Below are positions 50,617 to 59,962 of a stretch of 64,000 nucleotides of DNA, piece by piece; position 1 is the first letter of the stretch; every line of letters begins with the position of its first letter. The stretch comes from Geodermatophilus sp. TF02-6. GTDB taxonomy: Bacteria; Actinomycetota; Actinomycetes; Mycobacteriales; Geodermatophilaceae. A program made the position numbers and the translations under genes. The stretch lies in assembly GCF_003319115.1 (NCBI RefSeq), contig NZ_QOHF01000010.1:98887-162886 (forward strand), in the 5' to 3' direction. A model generated the notes under the pieces. The model made no database searches. It saw only the letters and a program-made list of their open reading frames with translations, and was not told the DNA's origin.

Positions 50617-53600
50617 TCAGGGGGCCGCGGTGCTGCCGGCGGCCCGGTCCGCGGCGGCCAGGTGAGCCGCGCGGCCGGCGCGGTACTGCTCGATGGTCAG
50701 GGTGTGCACGCGGGACCCGGCCCCGGTCGGGTTGTCGACGAAGCCGACCGCGGAGACCGCGTGCTCGATGACGTGGATCTTCTGCAGCGGCGTGACGACG
50801 AGCAGCTGGAGCCCGAGCCGGCGGAACAGCGACAGGGCGTAGCGGGTGGACTCGTCCGATCCGCGGCCGAAGGCCTCGTCGATCACCGCGACGTGGAAGG
50901 AGCGGGAGCGGGCCGCGCCCCAGGTGAGCTTGAACTGGTAGGCGAGGGATGCGGCCAGGACGGTGTAGGCGAGCTTCTCCTTCTGTCCGCCGGACTTGCC
51001 GCCGGAGTCGGTGTAGGTCTCGTACGCCTCGTCGCTGTCGCGCCAGCGTTCGACCGCGGTGAACACCACCCAGTTGCGCACGTCGGTGACCCGTGCGGTC
51101 CAGGCACGGTCGGCCTCGGTGGAGCCGTCGCGCCCACGGAACCGCTCGACCAGGGCGCGCACCTGGTGGAACTTGCGCTCCGAGTAGGTGTCGTCCTCGT
51201 CGCCCGAGCCGGCCAGCGCGTCGTCGGTGCAGGCGCGCAGGTCGGCGATGAAGGTGCGGACCTCCATGTTCGGCGTCCGTTCGGTCTCCAGCCGGATGTA
51301 GCGGCCGGGGTTGTAGTCGATACCGGCGAGCGATTCGTTGATGCGGTCGATCCGCTCGTCGATCAGCTCGGTCTGCTTGCGCAGCTCGGCGTAGAACCCG
51401 GCGATGTCCCGGATGGCGTTGGTGCGCAGCAGCTCCTGGAATTCCGCCTCGAAGCGGGGCAGGTCGTCGGTGACCAGGCGGGCGTGCAGCTCGCGGTAGC
51501 CGCCGATGGACTCGACGGCGTCGTCCAGCTCGCCGGTGAGCAGGGGCCAGGCCAGCCGGAAGTCGTGCATCGCGCTGGTCAGGCGGGTGACGGTCTGGCT
51601 CTGCCGTCCGACGGCGCCGGAGTGCTCGCTGTCCAGCCGCTGCCGGTGCTGCTCGCGCCAGCGGTCCCAGCCGGCGACGTCGGCGGGCGGTGCCGCGGCG
51701 ACCGCGTCGGCGAGGGCGGCGACGGCGGCCGGTTCCGGCTCGGGGCCGGCCGTGAGCAGCTCGCGCCGGGCGGCGGCCTCCTGCTCCGCGCGTCGTCGTT
51801 CGCCCTTGAGCGTGCCGGTCAGCTCCACCAGCCCGTCGCGGCGCTGCTGGGCGGCTCGCTGCTGCTCGACCACCTCGGCCGCGCGCCGGCGCAGCTGGGA
51901 CAGCTCGCCCGAGGCGGCCTCGAGGCGCTCGGCCTCGCGGGCCAGCTCGTCGATCTGCCGCACCAGCCCGGGCCAGTCCAGCTCGTCGAACGTGCTCACG
52001 GTGGACAGCCGCTCGATGGCCGCGGCCCGGGCCGCCGCGCGCTCCTCCTCCGCGGTGATGGCCGTGTCGCGCTCGGCGAGGGCCCGCCGCTGCCGACCGA
52101 GTTCGGCGGCCTCCTCCAGCAGGGCGTCGATCTTGGCCTCGGTCGACCAACCGAGCACGTAGTTCCGGCGGTCGTCGATGCGGAAGCGGTCGTCCTTCTC
52201 GTGCCGTCCGCCGCCGCCCTTGACCTGCCCGGCCCGGGTGACCGCCCGCTCGGCCCGGCGGAAGGCCGCGGTGGTCTCCACCCGTGCCAGGTCGGCCCGC
52301 GCCTGGACCTCGGCGCGCAGCCACGCGGCGAACGGCCCGTCCTGCACCTCGAGCACGTCGGACAGCGGGTTCTCGGAGCGGGGCAGGCGGGGCGGCGGCA
52401 CGATTGCCGGGACCCGGTAGTAGACGAGCCGGCCGCGCAGGTGCTGCCGGTCGACCCAGTCGGAGACGGCGGAGTAGTGGCGTTCGGGTACCAGCAGCGA
52501 CAGGCCGAACCCGCGCAGCACCCGCTCGGCGGCCCCCTCCCAGTCGGCGTGCTCGGGGCGCACCTGGACGAGCTCACCGGCGAAGGGGAGATCGGCGTCG
52601 GAGAGACCGACGCCGTCGGCCAGCCGTGCCCGCAGCCCTGCTGCGGCGACCGGGATGTTGCTGCCTCCTGAGCGCAGTGCCCGCAGCTCGGCGTTGACCT
52701 CCTGCTCCCGGGTGCGCAGCGCGTCGGAGTCGACCGCGAGGCGGTCGCGCCGGTCGCGCGTGCCGCTGCGGGCACCGGCCAGCTCCTCGGCCGCCGCGGC
52801 CACCTGGGCCTGCCGGGCGGCGAACGCGGCCGGCGAGTCCACCGGGGGCAGGCCGAGCAGCTCGAGGGCGGCCGCGTGGTCGGCGCTGCGCTGGCGCCGC
52901 CGGTCGCGTTCGGGCTCGAGCAGTTCGATGCGCTGCGCGATCTCCCGCAGCCGCGCCCCACCGTGGCCGTCCATCTCCCGGCCGAGGGCGTCGAGCTCGG
53001 CCTGGCGGCGCCCGATCTCCGCGTCGGCCTCCCGCTGCTCCGCGACCAGGACGCCGAGCCGCTGGGCGCAGGCGGCGGCCGTCTCCTCCAGCAGCGCGAC
53101 GGTCCGCTGGGCGACGAAGGCCGGCAGCGCCACCCGCTGCGCCGCCAGGGCGGCGATGCGCTCGGCGAGCCCCTCGTACGAGGTGGCCAGGGTCAGCAGG
53201 GGGTCCAGCTGCTCGAGCTGGGTGCGGGCGGCGACCACGGCGTCGTGGGCGCGGGTCAGCGACTCGAAGTGGTCGACGAGCTGGTCCACCCAGCGCTGGG
53301 CGTCGAAGGGTTCGAGCATGTGCTGCCGGACGAACCCGGTCAGGTCGCCGACCGCCTTCATCGACACGGTCTGGTGGAACAGCTCCAGCGCCTGGGCGGA
53401 CTCGATGCCCAGCAGCCGGCGGAAGCGCTGGCTGTACTGCGGATATCCGTCGTGCACCGTGGCGCTGCCGGCGACCAGCCGCTTGCGCAGTGCTGCGGGG
53501 TCGCCACCGAAGGCGGTGAGGTCCTGGGCGACGGTGAGGTCTCGCTCGGAGGTGACGTAGAAGCGGTCGGGCTGCCCGGCCTGGCCGGCGGCGAGCCAGA

Positions 53601-54042
53601 GCACGACGGCGAGGCTCACCACCCCGCCGTAGCCCTCGTTGCCGAACACCGCGAGCAGCACGCTGAACGTCGGGCCGCGGCGCAACCCGACCGGGGCGGA
53701 GGCGCCGGTGGTCTCGCTGCGCTCGGACTTGTAGTGGCCGAGCACGTAGGAACGCAGGTCGCGCTCGCGGGTCTCCGCTCCGGCGGCACGGTTGAAGGCG
53801 ATCCGCTGGGGAGCGATCAGCAGCGTGGTCAGCGCGTCGACCACGGTGGACTTGCCGGAGCCGATGTCGCCGGTGAGCAGGCTGTCCGCGCCGCCGGGGG
53901 CGAAGGCCCAGACGCGCTGGTCGAAGGTGCCCCAGTTGAGCAGCTCCAGGCGGTGCAGGCGGTTGCCCACCCGGGGCGGTCGCGCGGCACCGGCGGGCGA
54001 CGACGCCGCGGCGAGGTCGACGGCGGGGAACAGGGTGCTCAC
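50617..54042 (-). CDS. jetC: Wadjet JetC SMC-like ATPase
   Basis: A 1141-residue SMC/MukB-like protein. Walker A G-D-I-G-S-G-K-S-T lies at 58-66, followed by long coiled-coil arms rich in Glu/Arg/Ala. The ABC signature is G-G-K-S-G-G-Q-K-E-K-L, and Walker B V-I-D-E-A-F lies at about 1053-1058. JetC with JetA and JetB forms a condensin-like loop-extruding motor that senses small circular DNA. GTG 54042 overlaps the JetB stop by 4 nt. Confidence 0.95.
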   Translation of the reverse strand: MSTLFPAVDLAAASSPAGAARPPRVGNRLHRLELLNWGTFDQRVWAFAPGGADSLLTGDIGSGKSTVVDALTTLLIAPQRIAFNRAAGAETRERDLRSYVLGHYKSERSETTGASAPVGLRRGPTFSVLLAVFGNEGYGGVVSLAVVLWLAAGQAGQPDRFYVTSERDLTVAQDLTAFGGDPAALRKRLVAGSATVHDGYPQYSQRFRRLLGIESAQALELFHQTVSMKAVGDLTGFVRQHMLEPFDAQRWVDQLVDHFESLTRAHDAVVAARTQLEQLDPLLTLATSYEGLAERIAALAAQRVALPAFVAQRTVALLEETAAACAQRLGVLVAEQREADAEIGRRQAELDALGREMDGHGGARLREIAQRIELLEPERDRRRQRSADHAAALELLGLPPVDSPAAFAARQAQVAAAAEELAGARSGTRDRRDRLAVDSDALRTREQEVNAELRALRSGGSNIPVAAAGLRARLADGVGLSDADLPFAGELVQVRPEHADWEGAAERVLRGFGLSLLVPERHYSAVSDWVDRQHLRGRLVYYRVPAIVPPPRLPRSENPLSDVLEVQDGPFAAWLRAEVQARADLARVETTAAFRRAERAVTRAGQVKGGGGRHEKDDRFRIDDRRNYVLGWSTEAKIDALLEEAAELGRQRRALAERDTAITAEEERAAARAAAIERLSTVSTFDELDWPGLVRQIDELAREAERLEAASGELSQLRRRAAEVVEQQRAAQQRRDGLVELTGTLKGERRRAEQEAAARRELLTAGPEPEPAAVAALADAVAAAPPADVAGWDRWREQHRQRLDSEHSGAVGRQSQTVTRLTSAMHDFRLAWPLLTGELDDAVESIGGYRELHARLVTDDLPRFEAEFQELLRTNAIRDIAGFYAELRKQTELIDERIDRINESLAGIDYNPGRYIRLETERTPNMEVRTFIADLRACTDDALAGSGDEDDTYSERKFHQVRALVERFRGRDGSTEADRAWTARVTDVRNWVVFTAVERWRDSDEAYETYTDSGGKSGGQKEKLAYTVLAASLAYQFKLTWGAARSRSFHVAVIDEAFGRGSDESTRYALSLFRRLGLQLLVVTPLQKIHVIEHAVSAVGFVDNPTGAGSRVHTLTIEQYRAGRAAHLAAADRAAGSTAAP

Positions 54043-54713
54043 CGGTGGTCCTCCTGCTCGGGTTCACCGACGACGGTGCCACTCGCGTCGTCGGGCGGAC
54101 CCTCGGGGCCGTAGGCGTAGGCCCGCAGCCGGGCGTCGAAGTCGGCGAGCCACTGACCGTCGACGAACGCCTTGAGGATGCGGCGCACCTCGAACCGCCC
54201 GGCCTCACCGGGCACCCGGCGCAGGAAACCGAGCTCGACCGCCCTGGCGATGGCGACGTCCACCTGGTCGACGGTGCGCGCCTCGTTGCTGGTGGCGGCC
54301 AGGAACACGGTGACCATCTCGATGATCTGCTCCCGGCTGAGGACGAGACGGACGTCGCCGCTGCTGGCGTCGAACTCGGCCATCCGCTTGCGCAGCAGGG
54401 CCAGCAGCAGGCTGACCGGGTAGGTGAGCGCGTGCCGGCGGACCAGCCGGGGCAGCGCGGGCTTCCCGGTACGCAGTTCGGCGAGCTGGTCGTCGGGCAG
54501 CGCGCGCAGGAAGGCGTATCCCTCGACCTCGTCCAGGACGAGGTCGAGGCCGAGCACGGCGACGTGGTCGCGCACCTGGCTGGTCAGCCCGAGCAGGTGG
54601 CGCCACACCTGGGGGGAGCTGTCCTGCTCGACGACCCCGCGCAGCAGCGAGGTGAGCACCAGCGGCAGGTCCAGCTCGGAGTGTCGCGGGCGGGTGGTCA
54701 TGGAGCTGGTCAC
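54039..54713 (-). CDS. jetB: Wadjet JetB (DUF4194)
   Basis: A 224-residue protein from GTG 54713, overlapping the JetA stop (GTGA); ATG 54701 is an alternative start. The MukE-like DUF4194 features are L-P-L-V-L-T-S-L-L, A-L-T-Y-P-V-S-L-L-L-A-L-L-R, and a winged-helix part ending in V-R-R-I-L-K-A-F-V-D. It is the KITE subunit that bridges JetA and JetC. Confidence 0.92.
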   Translation of the reverse strand: MTSSMTTRPRHSELDLPLVLTSLLRGVVEQDSSPQVWRHLLGLTSQVRDHVAVLGLDLVLDEVEGYAFLRALPDDQLAELRTGKPALPRLVRRHALTYPVSLLLALLRKRMAEFDASSGDVRLVLSREQIIEMVTVFLAATSNEARTVDQVDVAIARAVELGFLRRVPGEAGRFEVRRILKAFVDGQWLADFDARLRAYAYGPEGPPDDASGTVVGEPEQEDHR

Positions 54714-56257
54714 GGCCCCTCCTCGTCGATGGGCGGTGCGGCGGGCTGCGGCGGCGGGACGCCGGCGCGGGTGTACACGACGTGCGGGAGCGTGGCGGCG
54801 CGGGCGACGTCGTCGTCGCCGATCCAGGCCACCTCGTCGCGCCGGTCGTCGTCGACGACCGTGTCCACGCCGTCGCGCAGCGCGAGGTAGCCGACCAGCT
54901 CGGCCAGCCCCTGCTGCAGGGGGTGGTCGCGCAGGATGTCCGGCAGCGCGGCCACCGGGCGGCGGGCGAGGCCGTCGGCGACGGCGGCCGCCAGCCGGGC
55001 CGGGTCGAGGTAGACCTGCTCGTAGAGGGCGGACGGATCGGCCCGCTCCGTGGCCTCGCCGATGCCGTCGCTGTCCAGGGTGAGTCGGCGCCGGGGCCGG
55101 TACAGCGGCCGTTCGGTGGGCAGCACGACGTCGATCTCGGCCGCGGGGATGCTCGTGCCCGGAGCCCGGCCCTGGGTGCCGCGGATGGCGAGGGCGCTGG
55201 CCTCGATGCCGCGCAGGATCTCCATCACCCGGCGGTTCTCCAGCCAGACCTGGTCGTCGAGGAAGCGGCGGAGCTGGTCGGAGAGCTGCCGGACGGTGCT
55301 CTGGGTCCGTTCGGCGGCGTCCAGCCAGTCGTGGTGGACGTGCCGCAACCGCGGGTCGGGGACCGCGGCCGCGGTGAGGGCGGGCAGACCCTGCACCCGC
55401 GCGAGCAGGTCGGCGAACTCCTCCTGTCGCGGGGTGGACAGCAGGAAGTCGTAGAACGCGTGGAAGGACCGGCCCTGGTCGGAGTCGGCGATGCCGCGCC
55501 GGTCGCCCAGCACCTCCTCGAGCAGTTCCCCCTTGCCGCCGGTCCAGGTGGCGATCTTCTCCCGCAGCGCCCGGTCCAGGGCCCGGAAGTTCTCCTCGAC
55601 CTGGCGGAAGTCGGCCAGGAGCTCGCGGGCGGTGGTGGCGAACTGGTGGTAGCGCTCGCGTTGGGCGACCGGATCGAGGACGTCGACCTGCCCGGCGCTC
55701 ACCCGGTCGATCTCCTCCTGCAGCTCCCGCCGACGGCGGTGCAGCTCGTCCAGGCGGACCTGCGGATCGGCCTCGGCGCCGAACGCCATCTGCCGCAGCA
55801 GCTCGACGACCGTGTTCAGCCGGGACTCGGTGCCCACGAAGGGCGCCGGCTGCAGGGAGCGCAGCCAGGACAGCGCCGTCTCGACCGCGGGGGTGGCGTC
55901 GTAGGCAGGCTCGTCGGCACCGGGCGGGTAGTACTTGCGCAGCCACCCGGTGGCCGGATCCGACCACTCGTCCAGGTAGGCCGCCGCCGAGCGGGCGTAC
56001 CTGGCCTCGCGGTCCGGGTCGTCCCCGACCCCGGCCGGCCGGTCCAGGGCGGAGAGCAGGTCGTCGAGCCGGGTGACCAGGTCGGTGCGGGACACCGAGC
56101 GGGTGTTCTCCTCGACGAAGACCTGGCCGAGGAACGCCAGCGCCAGCGGCGCGGTGCCGGCGCGCAGCAGCTGCCAGGCGGGGTGCCGCCGGCGCAGCTC
56201 GTCGATCTCGTCGTGGGTCTGCACCAGGTCCATGGGTCTGCCGCCGTCCTCCCGCAT
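54710..56257 (-). CDS. jetA: Wadjet JetA (DUF3375)
   Basis: A 515-residue kleisin-like subunit; the start could be ATG 56257 or ATG 56233 (M-D-L-V-Q-T-H), neither with an ideal ribosome site. N-terminal H-P-A-W-Q-L-L-R-A and A-F-L-G-Q-V-F are typical of DUF3375. A long coiled-coil and a C-terminal winged helix follow. It is the first gene of the jetABCD operon, whose four genes overlap or abut, so one promoter in 56258-56644 should drive all four. Confidence 0.92.
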   Translation of the reverse strand: MREDGGRPMDLVQTHDEIDELRRRHPAWQLLRAGTAPLALAFLGQVFVEENTRSVSRTDLVTRLDDLLSALDRPAGVGDDPDREARYARSAAAYLDEWSDPATGWLRKYYPPGADEPAYDATPAVETALSWLRSLQPAPFVGTESRLNTVVELLRQMAFGAEADPQVRLDELHRRRRELQEEIDRVSAGQVDVLDPVAQRERYHQFATTARELLADFRQVEENFRALDRALREKIATWTGGKGELLEEVLGDRRGIADSDQGRSFHAFYDFLLSTPRQEEFADLLARVQGLPALTAAAVPDPRLRHVHHDWLDAAERTQSTVRQLSDQLRRFLDDQVWLENRRVMEILRGIEASALAIRGTQGRAPGTSIPAAEIDVVLPTERPLYRPRRRLTLDSDGIGEATERADPSALYEQVYLDPARLAAAVADGLARRPVAALPDILRDHPLQQGLAELVGYLALRDGVDTVVDDDRRDEVAWIGDDDVARAATLPHVVYTRAGVPPPQPAAPPIDEEGP

Positions 56258-56271
56258 GCCGTTCCCGCACT

Positions 56272-56644
56272 GGTCAGACGAGTCAAGCAGCCGGGTCGGA
56301 CAACTCCGCGCCTGGTGTGCGGCCGGCGTGGCACCGTCGGGACAGTCGTGCCACGGAGACGTGCGTCGATCTCGGCGGAGTCGCTCCCGGACTCGCCGCC
56401 CTCACCGACGGACCCCAGCGAGCTGCGGACGTTGCCGACTCGTCGTCCGAGCGCCCTGTCGGCGAGCCGGACGCTTTGGGTCCGGGGTAGGAGGTCGAGC
56501 CCGGTCGCACACCCTCCTCGAAGACGCCGGCGGTGACCTCGGACCCTGGACGCAGGTCCTGATGGCCTGCCGTGCGCACCGGGGCGGCCACCTACGTTCA
56601 GGGGGACGTCGACCTGCCGACGCCTCCGGACGAAGGGGACCCGC
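56272..56644. other. Divergent promoter region between jetA and alcohol dehydrogenase
   Basis: No gene was recognised. It must hold the promoters of the Wadjet operon (minus) and of the dehydrogenase (plus). TACGTT at 56593-56598 could be the -10 of the latter. No palindrome suggesting a regulator was found. Confidence 0.5.
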
Positions 56645-57685
56645 ATGCGCGCAGTGCAGTACCGGACCATCGGGAGCGAGCCCGAGGTGGTGGAGGTCGA
56701 GACCCCGGAGCCCGGTCCGGGGCAGATCCGGCTGCGCGTGACCGCCGCCGGGCTGTGCCACTCCGACGCGTTCGTCATGAGCCTGACCGAGGAGCAGTAC
56801 GTCTACGGGCTGCCGCTGACCCTCGGCCACGAGGGCGCCGGGGTCGTCGACGCGCTCGGGGACGGCGTCACCGGCGTCGCGGTGGGCGACTCCGTGGCCG
56901 TCTACGGCCCGTGGGGCTGCGGGCTGTGCCACGCCTGCGCGCGGGGTGCGGAGAACTACTGCCCGCGGGCGGCGGAGCTGGGGATCCGCCCGCCCGGCCT
57001 CGGCGCCCCGGGCGCGCTGGCCGAGTACGTGATCGTGGACGACGTCCGGCACGTGGTCCCGCTCGGCGACCTGGACCCGGTGGCCAACGTCTCCCTCACC
57101 GACGCCGGGCTGACGCCGTACCACGCGATCGTCTCCAGCCTCGACGCGCTGCCCGCGGGGAGCACCGCCGTGGTGATCGGCGCGGGCGGCCTCGGGCACG
57201 TCGGCATCCAGATCCTGCGCGCGATCACGGGCGCCACCGTCGTCGCGCTCGACGTCAACGAGGAGAAGCTCAAGCTGGCCTCGGAGGTGGGAGCGCACGC
57301 CGTCCTGCCCTCCGACTCGTCGGCCGTCGAGGCCATCCGGTCGCTGACCGACGGGGACGGCGCGCAGGCGGTCTTCGACTTCGTCGGTGCGCCGCCCACC
57401 CTGGACATCGCGCGGAAGACGGTGGCCATGGACGGCGTCGTGCAGATCGTCGGGATCAGCGGCGGGCTGATGCCCACGGGCTTCTTCTCCACGCCGATGG
57501 GCGCGTCGGTGCGGGCGCCGTACTGGGGGACGCGCACGGAGCTGATGGAGGTGCTCGACCTGGCGCGGGCCGGCCAGGTGCACGTCGAGGTCGAGCGGTA
57601 CTCGCTCGACGAGGCGCCGGCGGCCTACCGCAAGCTGCACGAGGGCACGATCCGCGGCCGCGCCGTCGTCGTCCCCGGGGACTGA
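56645..57685 (+). CDS. Zinc-dependent NAD(P) alcohol dehydrogenase
   Basis: A 346-residue protein from ATG 56645 after GAAGGGGACCCGC. The catalytic zinc site has C38 (G-L-C-H-S-D) and H62-E63 (G-H-E-G-A-G). The structural zinc site is C92-C95-C98-C106. The Rossmann motif is V-I-G-A-G-G-L-G-H-V-G. It oxidises alcohols or reduces aldehydes. D215 (V-V-A-L-D-V-N) suggests NAD preference. Confidence 0.92.
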   Translation: MRAVQYRTIGSEPEVVEVETPEPGPGQIRLRVTAAGLCHSDAFVMSLTEEQYVYGLPLTLGHEGAGVVDALGDGVTGVAVGDSVAVYGPWGCGLCHACARGAENYCPRAAELGIRPPGLGAPGALAEYVIVDDVRHVVPLGDLDPVANVSLTDAGLTPYHAIVSSLDALPAGSTAVVIGAGGLGHVGIQILRAITGATVVALDVNEEKLKLASEVGAHAVLPSDSSAVEAIRSLTDGDGAQAVFDFVGAPPTLDIARKTVAMDGVVQIVGISGGLMPTGFFSTPMGASVRAPYWGTRTELMEVLDLARAGQVHVEVERYSLDEAPAAYRKLHEGTIRGRAVVVPGD

Positions 57686-57731
57686 TCCGCCGGTACCGAG
57701 CGCCCGACCGCTGCCGGCTGGAGGATCGGGC

Positions 57732-58250
57732 ATGGCCTCGACAAGGGACGTCCCGATCCTGCTGCTGGACGTCGACGGCGTGCTCAACGCGGTCCGCGGC
57801 GACCTGCCCGAGGGCTGGCGGCGGGGGGTGTTCAAGGGCTACGTGCTCTCCTGGGACCCGACGATCACCGCCCGGCTGCGCGAGCTGCAGGAGTCGGGGC
57901 GGGTGGAGATCCAGTGGCTCACCACCTGGGCGGGGGACGCCGACCGGTTGCTGGCCGAGCCGATGGGGCTGCCGCGCGGGCTGAGGGTGCACGCGCGGGC
58001 GGACTCGGCACCGACCGGGTTCGCCGGGTCGTTCAGCGGCCTGTCGGGCTGGTGGAAGCTGGCTCTGGCCCGTGCGGTCGCCGAGGCCGAACCGGACCGG
58101 CGCATCGTCTGGATCGACGACGACCTGGCCGAGCAGGCCGCCGAGACCGGGGACTGGCTCGCCGCCAACCCGCACGTGCTGGTGGTCGCCCCGGACCTGT
58201 TCGTAGGCCTCACGCACGAGCAGTTGAACGCGATCGAGGCGTGGCTCTGA
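57732..58250 (+). CDS. HAD-like hydrolase (Swiss-army-knife RNA repair-like HAD domain)
   Basis: A 172-residue protein. The HAD motif I is L-L-L-D-V-D-G-V-L-N, the motif II-like region is W-L-T-T-W, and a late motif IV is W-I-D-D-D-L. No cap domain is seen. Small single-domain actinobacterial proteins of this type resemble the HAD domain used in RNA-repair proteins, but the substrate is not known. GGAGGATCGGGC precedes the ATG. Confidence 0.8.
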   Translation: MASTRDVPILLLDVDGVLNAVRGDLPEGWRRGVFKGYVLSWDPTITARLRELQESGRVEIQWLTTWAGDADRLLAEPMGLPRGLRVHARADSAPTGFAGSFSGLSGWWKLALARAVAEAEPDRRIVWIDDDLAEQAAETGDWLAANPHVLVVAPDLFVGLTHEQLNAIEAWL

Positions 58251-58540
58251 GGTTCATGCCACCGGGCACCGCGTGCGGGAGCTGCGACGCCGGGGTGCTC
58301 TGCCGCAGTGACGACGACAGCCGAGCAGTCACACCGATGACGAGTCGTCACCTGACCCGTCGAGGCCGGTCACAGCCGATCGACGAGGTCTGCCTCCGTC
58401 CGGTCGGCTGAAGCAGCCGCCCAGGCGGTCAGGACCGCCGACAGCCACGGGCCGTATCCGTACCGACCGGCGTCCTCGCGGCCGCAGGTGCGCCAGGTGA
58501 GGAACTCCGGCAGTTCCGACACCAGCGATGCCGCCATGGC

Positions 58541-58820
58541 TTACAAGCGAGTCGCCACGGCGTGGTCAACCCGTACGTCGTCCGCGTCGACCGGAGAGAC
58601 CGCGTCGTACTCGACCCGGTTGCGGGTGCGGCGAAGCCGACCAAGGGCTGGAACGCGGCTCGCGGCGGTGGGTCGGGAAACAATGCGTCGATGGCGATCT
58701 GCACGGCGAGATGGCCGCCGCGGCTCGTCGCCCGCAGACCCTGAGCCTGGAGGAGCGCGGCCAGGCTCTTGCGCGCAGCGTCGTACAGCATCGTGTACGC
58801 GCCGTCGGTCGGCGAACCGC
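58541..58820 (-). pseudogene. HEPN-domain protein remnant
   Basis: The minus strand gives Y-D-A-A-R-K-S-L-A-A-L-L-Q-A-Q-G-L-R-A-T-S-R-G-G-H, a HEPN-like N-terminus. A one-base shift near 58640 leads to G-R-L-R-R-T-R-N-R-V-E-Y-D and T-R-L followed by TAA at 58541. HEPN proteins often act as RNase toxins or their partners. Both the start and the end appear truncated. Confidence 0.65.
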
Positions 58821-59627
58821 TGGACCCGCACCGAGCTGCGCACCAGCAAGCGGCAGGTCAACGAGCTCATCGATGCCGACCGGGTGCCCGTCTTCCTGCT
58901 CGACCAGAACCAGGTCGTCCGCCCCGGCGAGATGGGCACGATCGAGGACACTGAGAAGCACGCGCGAGCGCGGCCTCGACGTCCACCAGGTCGACCTCGC
59001 CACCCAGTACCGCAGCGGGGGCAGCGCCGAGTACGTCGACTGGGTCGAGCGGCTCCTCGGGCTGGCCCCGGGCGGGCCGCAACGCTGGACCAGCAATGAG
59101 CGGTCCGAGGTCTGGACGGCGCCGTCGCCCTCGGCCGTCGAGGCGGCGCTCGCCGAGAAGCTGGCCGCGCACCAGAACGTGCGGATGGCCGCCGGCTACT
59201 GCTGGACCTGGAGCGACCCCGGCCCGACGGCTCGCTCGTCCCCGACGTCCGCATCGGCGACTGGGCGCGGCCGTGGAACCTCGAGGGCGACCGGTCCGTC
59301 GGCGGCGCCCCACTGGCCGCACTGTGGGCCAGCGACGAGCGCGGCTTCGACCAGGTCGGCTGCGTCTACACCGCCCAGGGCTTCGAGTATGACTGGAACG
59401 GCGTCCTGCTCGGCCCGGATCTGGTGTGGCGGACCGACCGGTGGGTCGCCGTCCGCAGCGCGAACCATGACCCCGACTTCTGCAGCACCACGCGGGTCAG
59501 CGACGCCGACTTCGACCTGCTGGTGCGCAACGTCTACAAGGTGCTGCTGACCCGCGGAGTGAGCGGCATCTACCTGCACTCCACCGACCCGGAGACCCAG
59601 CGGTTCCTCGAACGGCTCGTCGGCTGA
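58809..59627 (+). pseudogene. DUF2075 ATPase/helicase C-terminal remnant
   Basis: Three frames must be joined. They are S-A-N-R-W-T, D-A-D-R-V-P-V-F-L-L-D-Q-N-Q-V-V-R-P-G-E (58809 to about 58965), then G-L-D-V-H-Q-V-D-L-A-T-Q-Y-R-S-G-G-S to about 59222, then V-R-I-G-D-W-A-R-P-W-N, V-Y-T-A-Q-G-F-E-Y-D and L-T-R-G-V-S-G-I-Y-L-H-S-T-D to 59627. The Walker A part is missing. The 5' end abuts the HEPN remnant head to head. Confidence 0.75.
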
Positions 59628-59962
59628 CAGTGAGGATGTAGGCGAGCCCCGCAGCGGTCGTCCCTGACCCGTCGGCCGACCGGCTTCGAGTCAGGACGTC
59701 CGCGTTCACGACATCCCCCCGGTCGGGACGACGTGCTGCGCAAGCTGTCTGCGGACGACCTCGACGAGGTGCTGGCGGTGGGCGGCGCCGACCTGATCCG
59801 TCACGGGCAGGCCGAGCGCGGCCTCCAGCAGGAGTTCACGGACGACGCGATCGCCGTGGTGGACGCATTCGCCGACCCCGTCCTCGCGACCGTGGGTGAG
59901 CCGGACGAGGGAGACCCCGCTGACCTGCCGGAACTGTCAGACCCCGTGGTTACCGTGCAGCC
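59628..59962 (+). other. Region with a possible short coding remnant
   Basis: A frame from GTG 59733 reads L-S-A-D-D-L-D-E-V-L-A-V-G-G-A-D, then G-L-Q-Q-E-F-T-D-D-A-I-A-V-V-D-A-F. This is protein-like in composition, but it has no ribosome site, no recognised family, and runs into the HNH gene. It may be a fragment. Confidence 0.35.
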
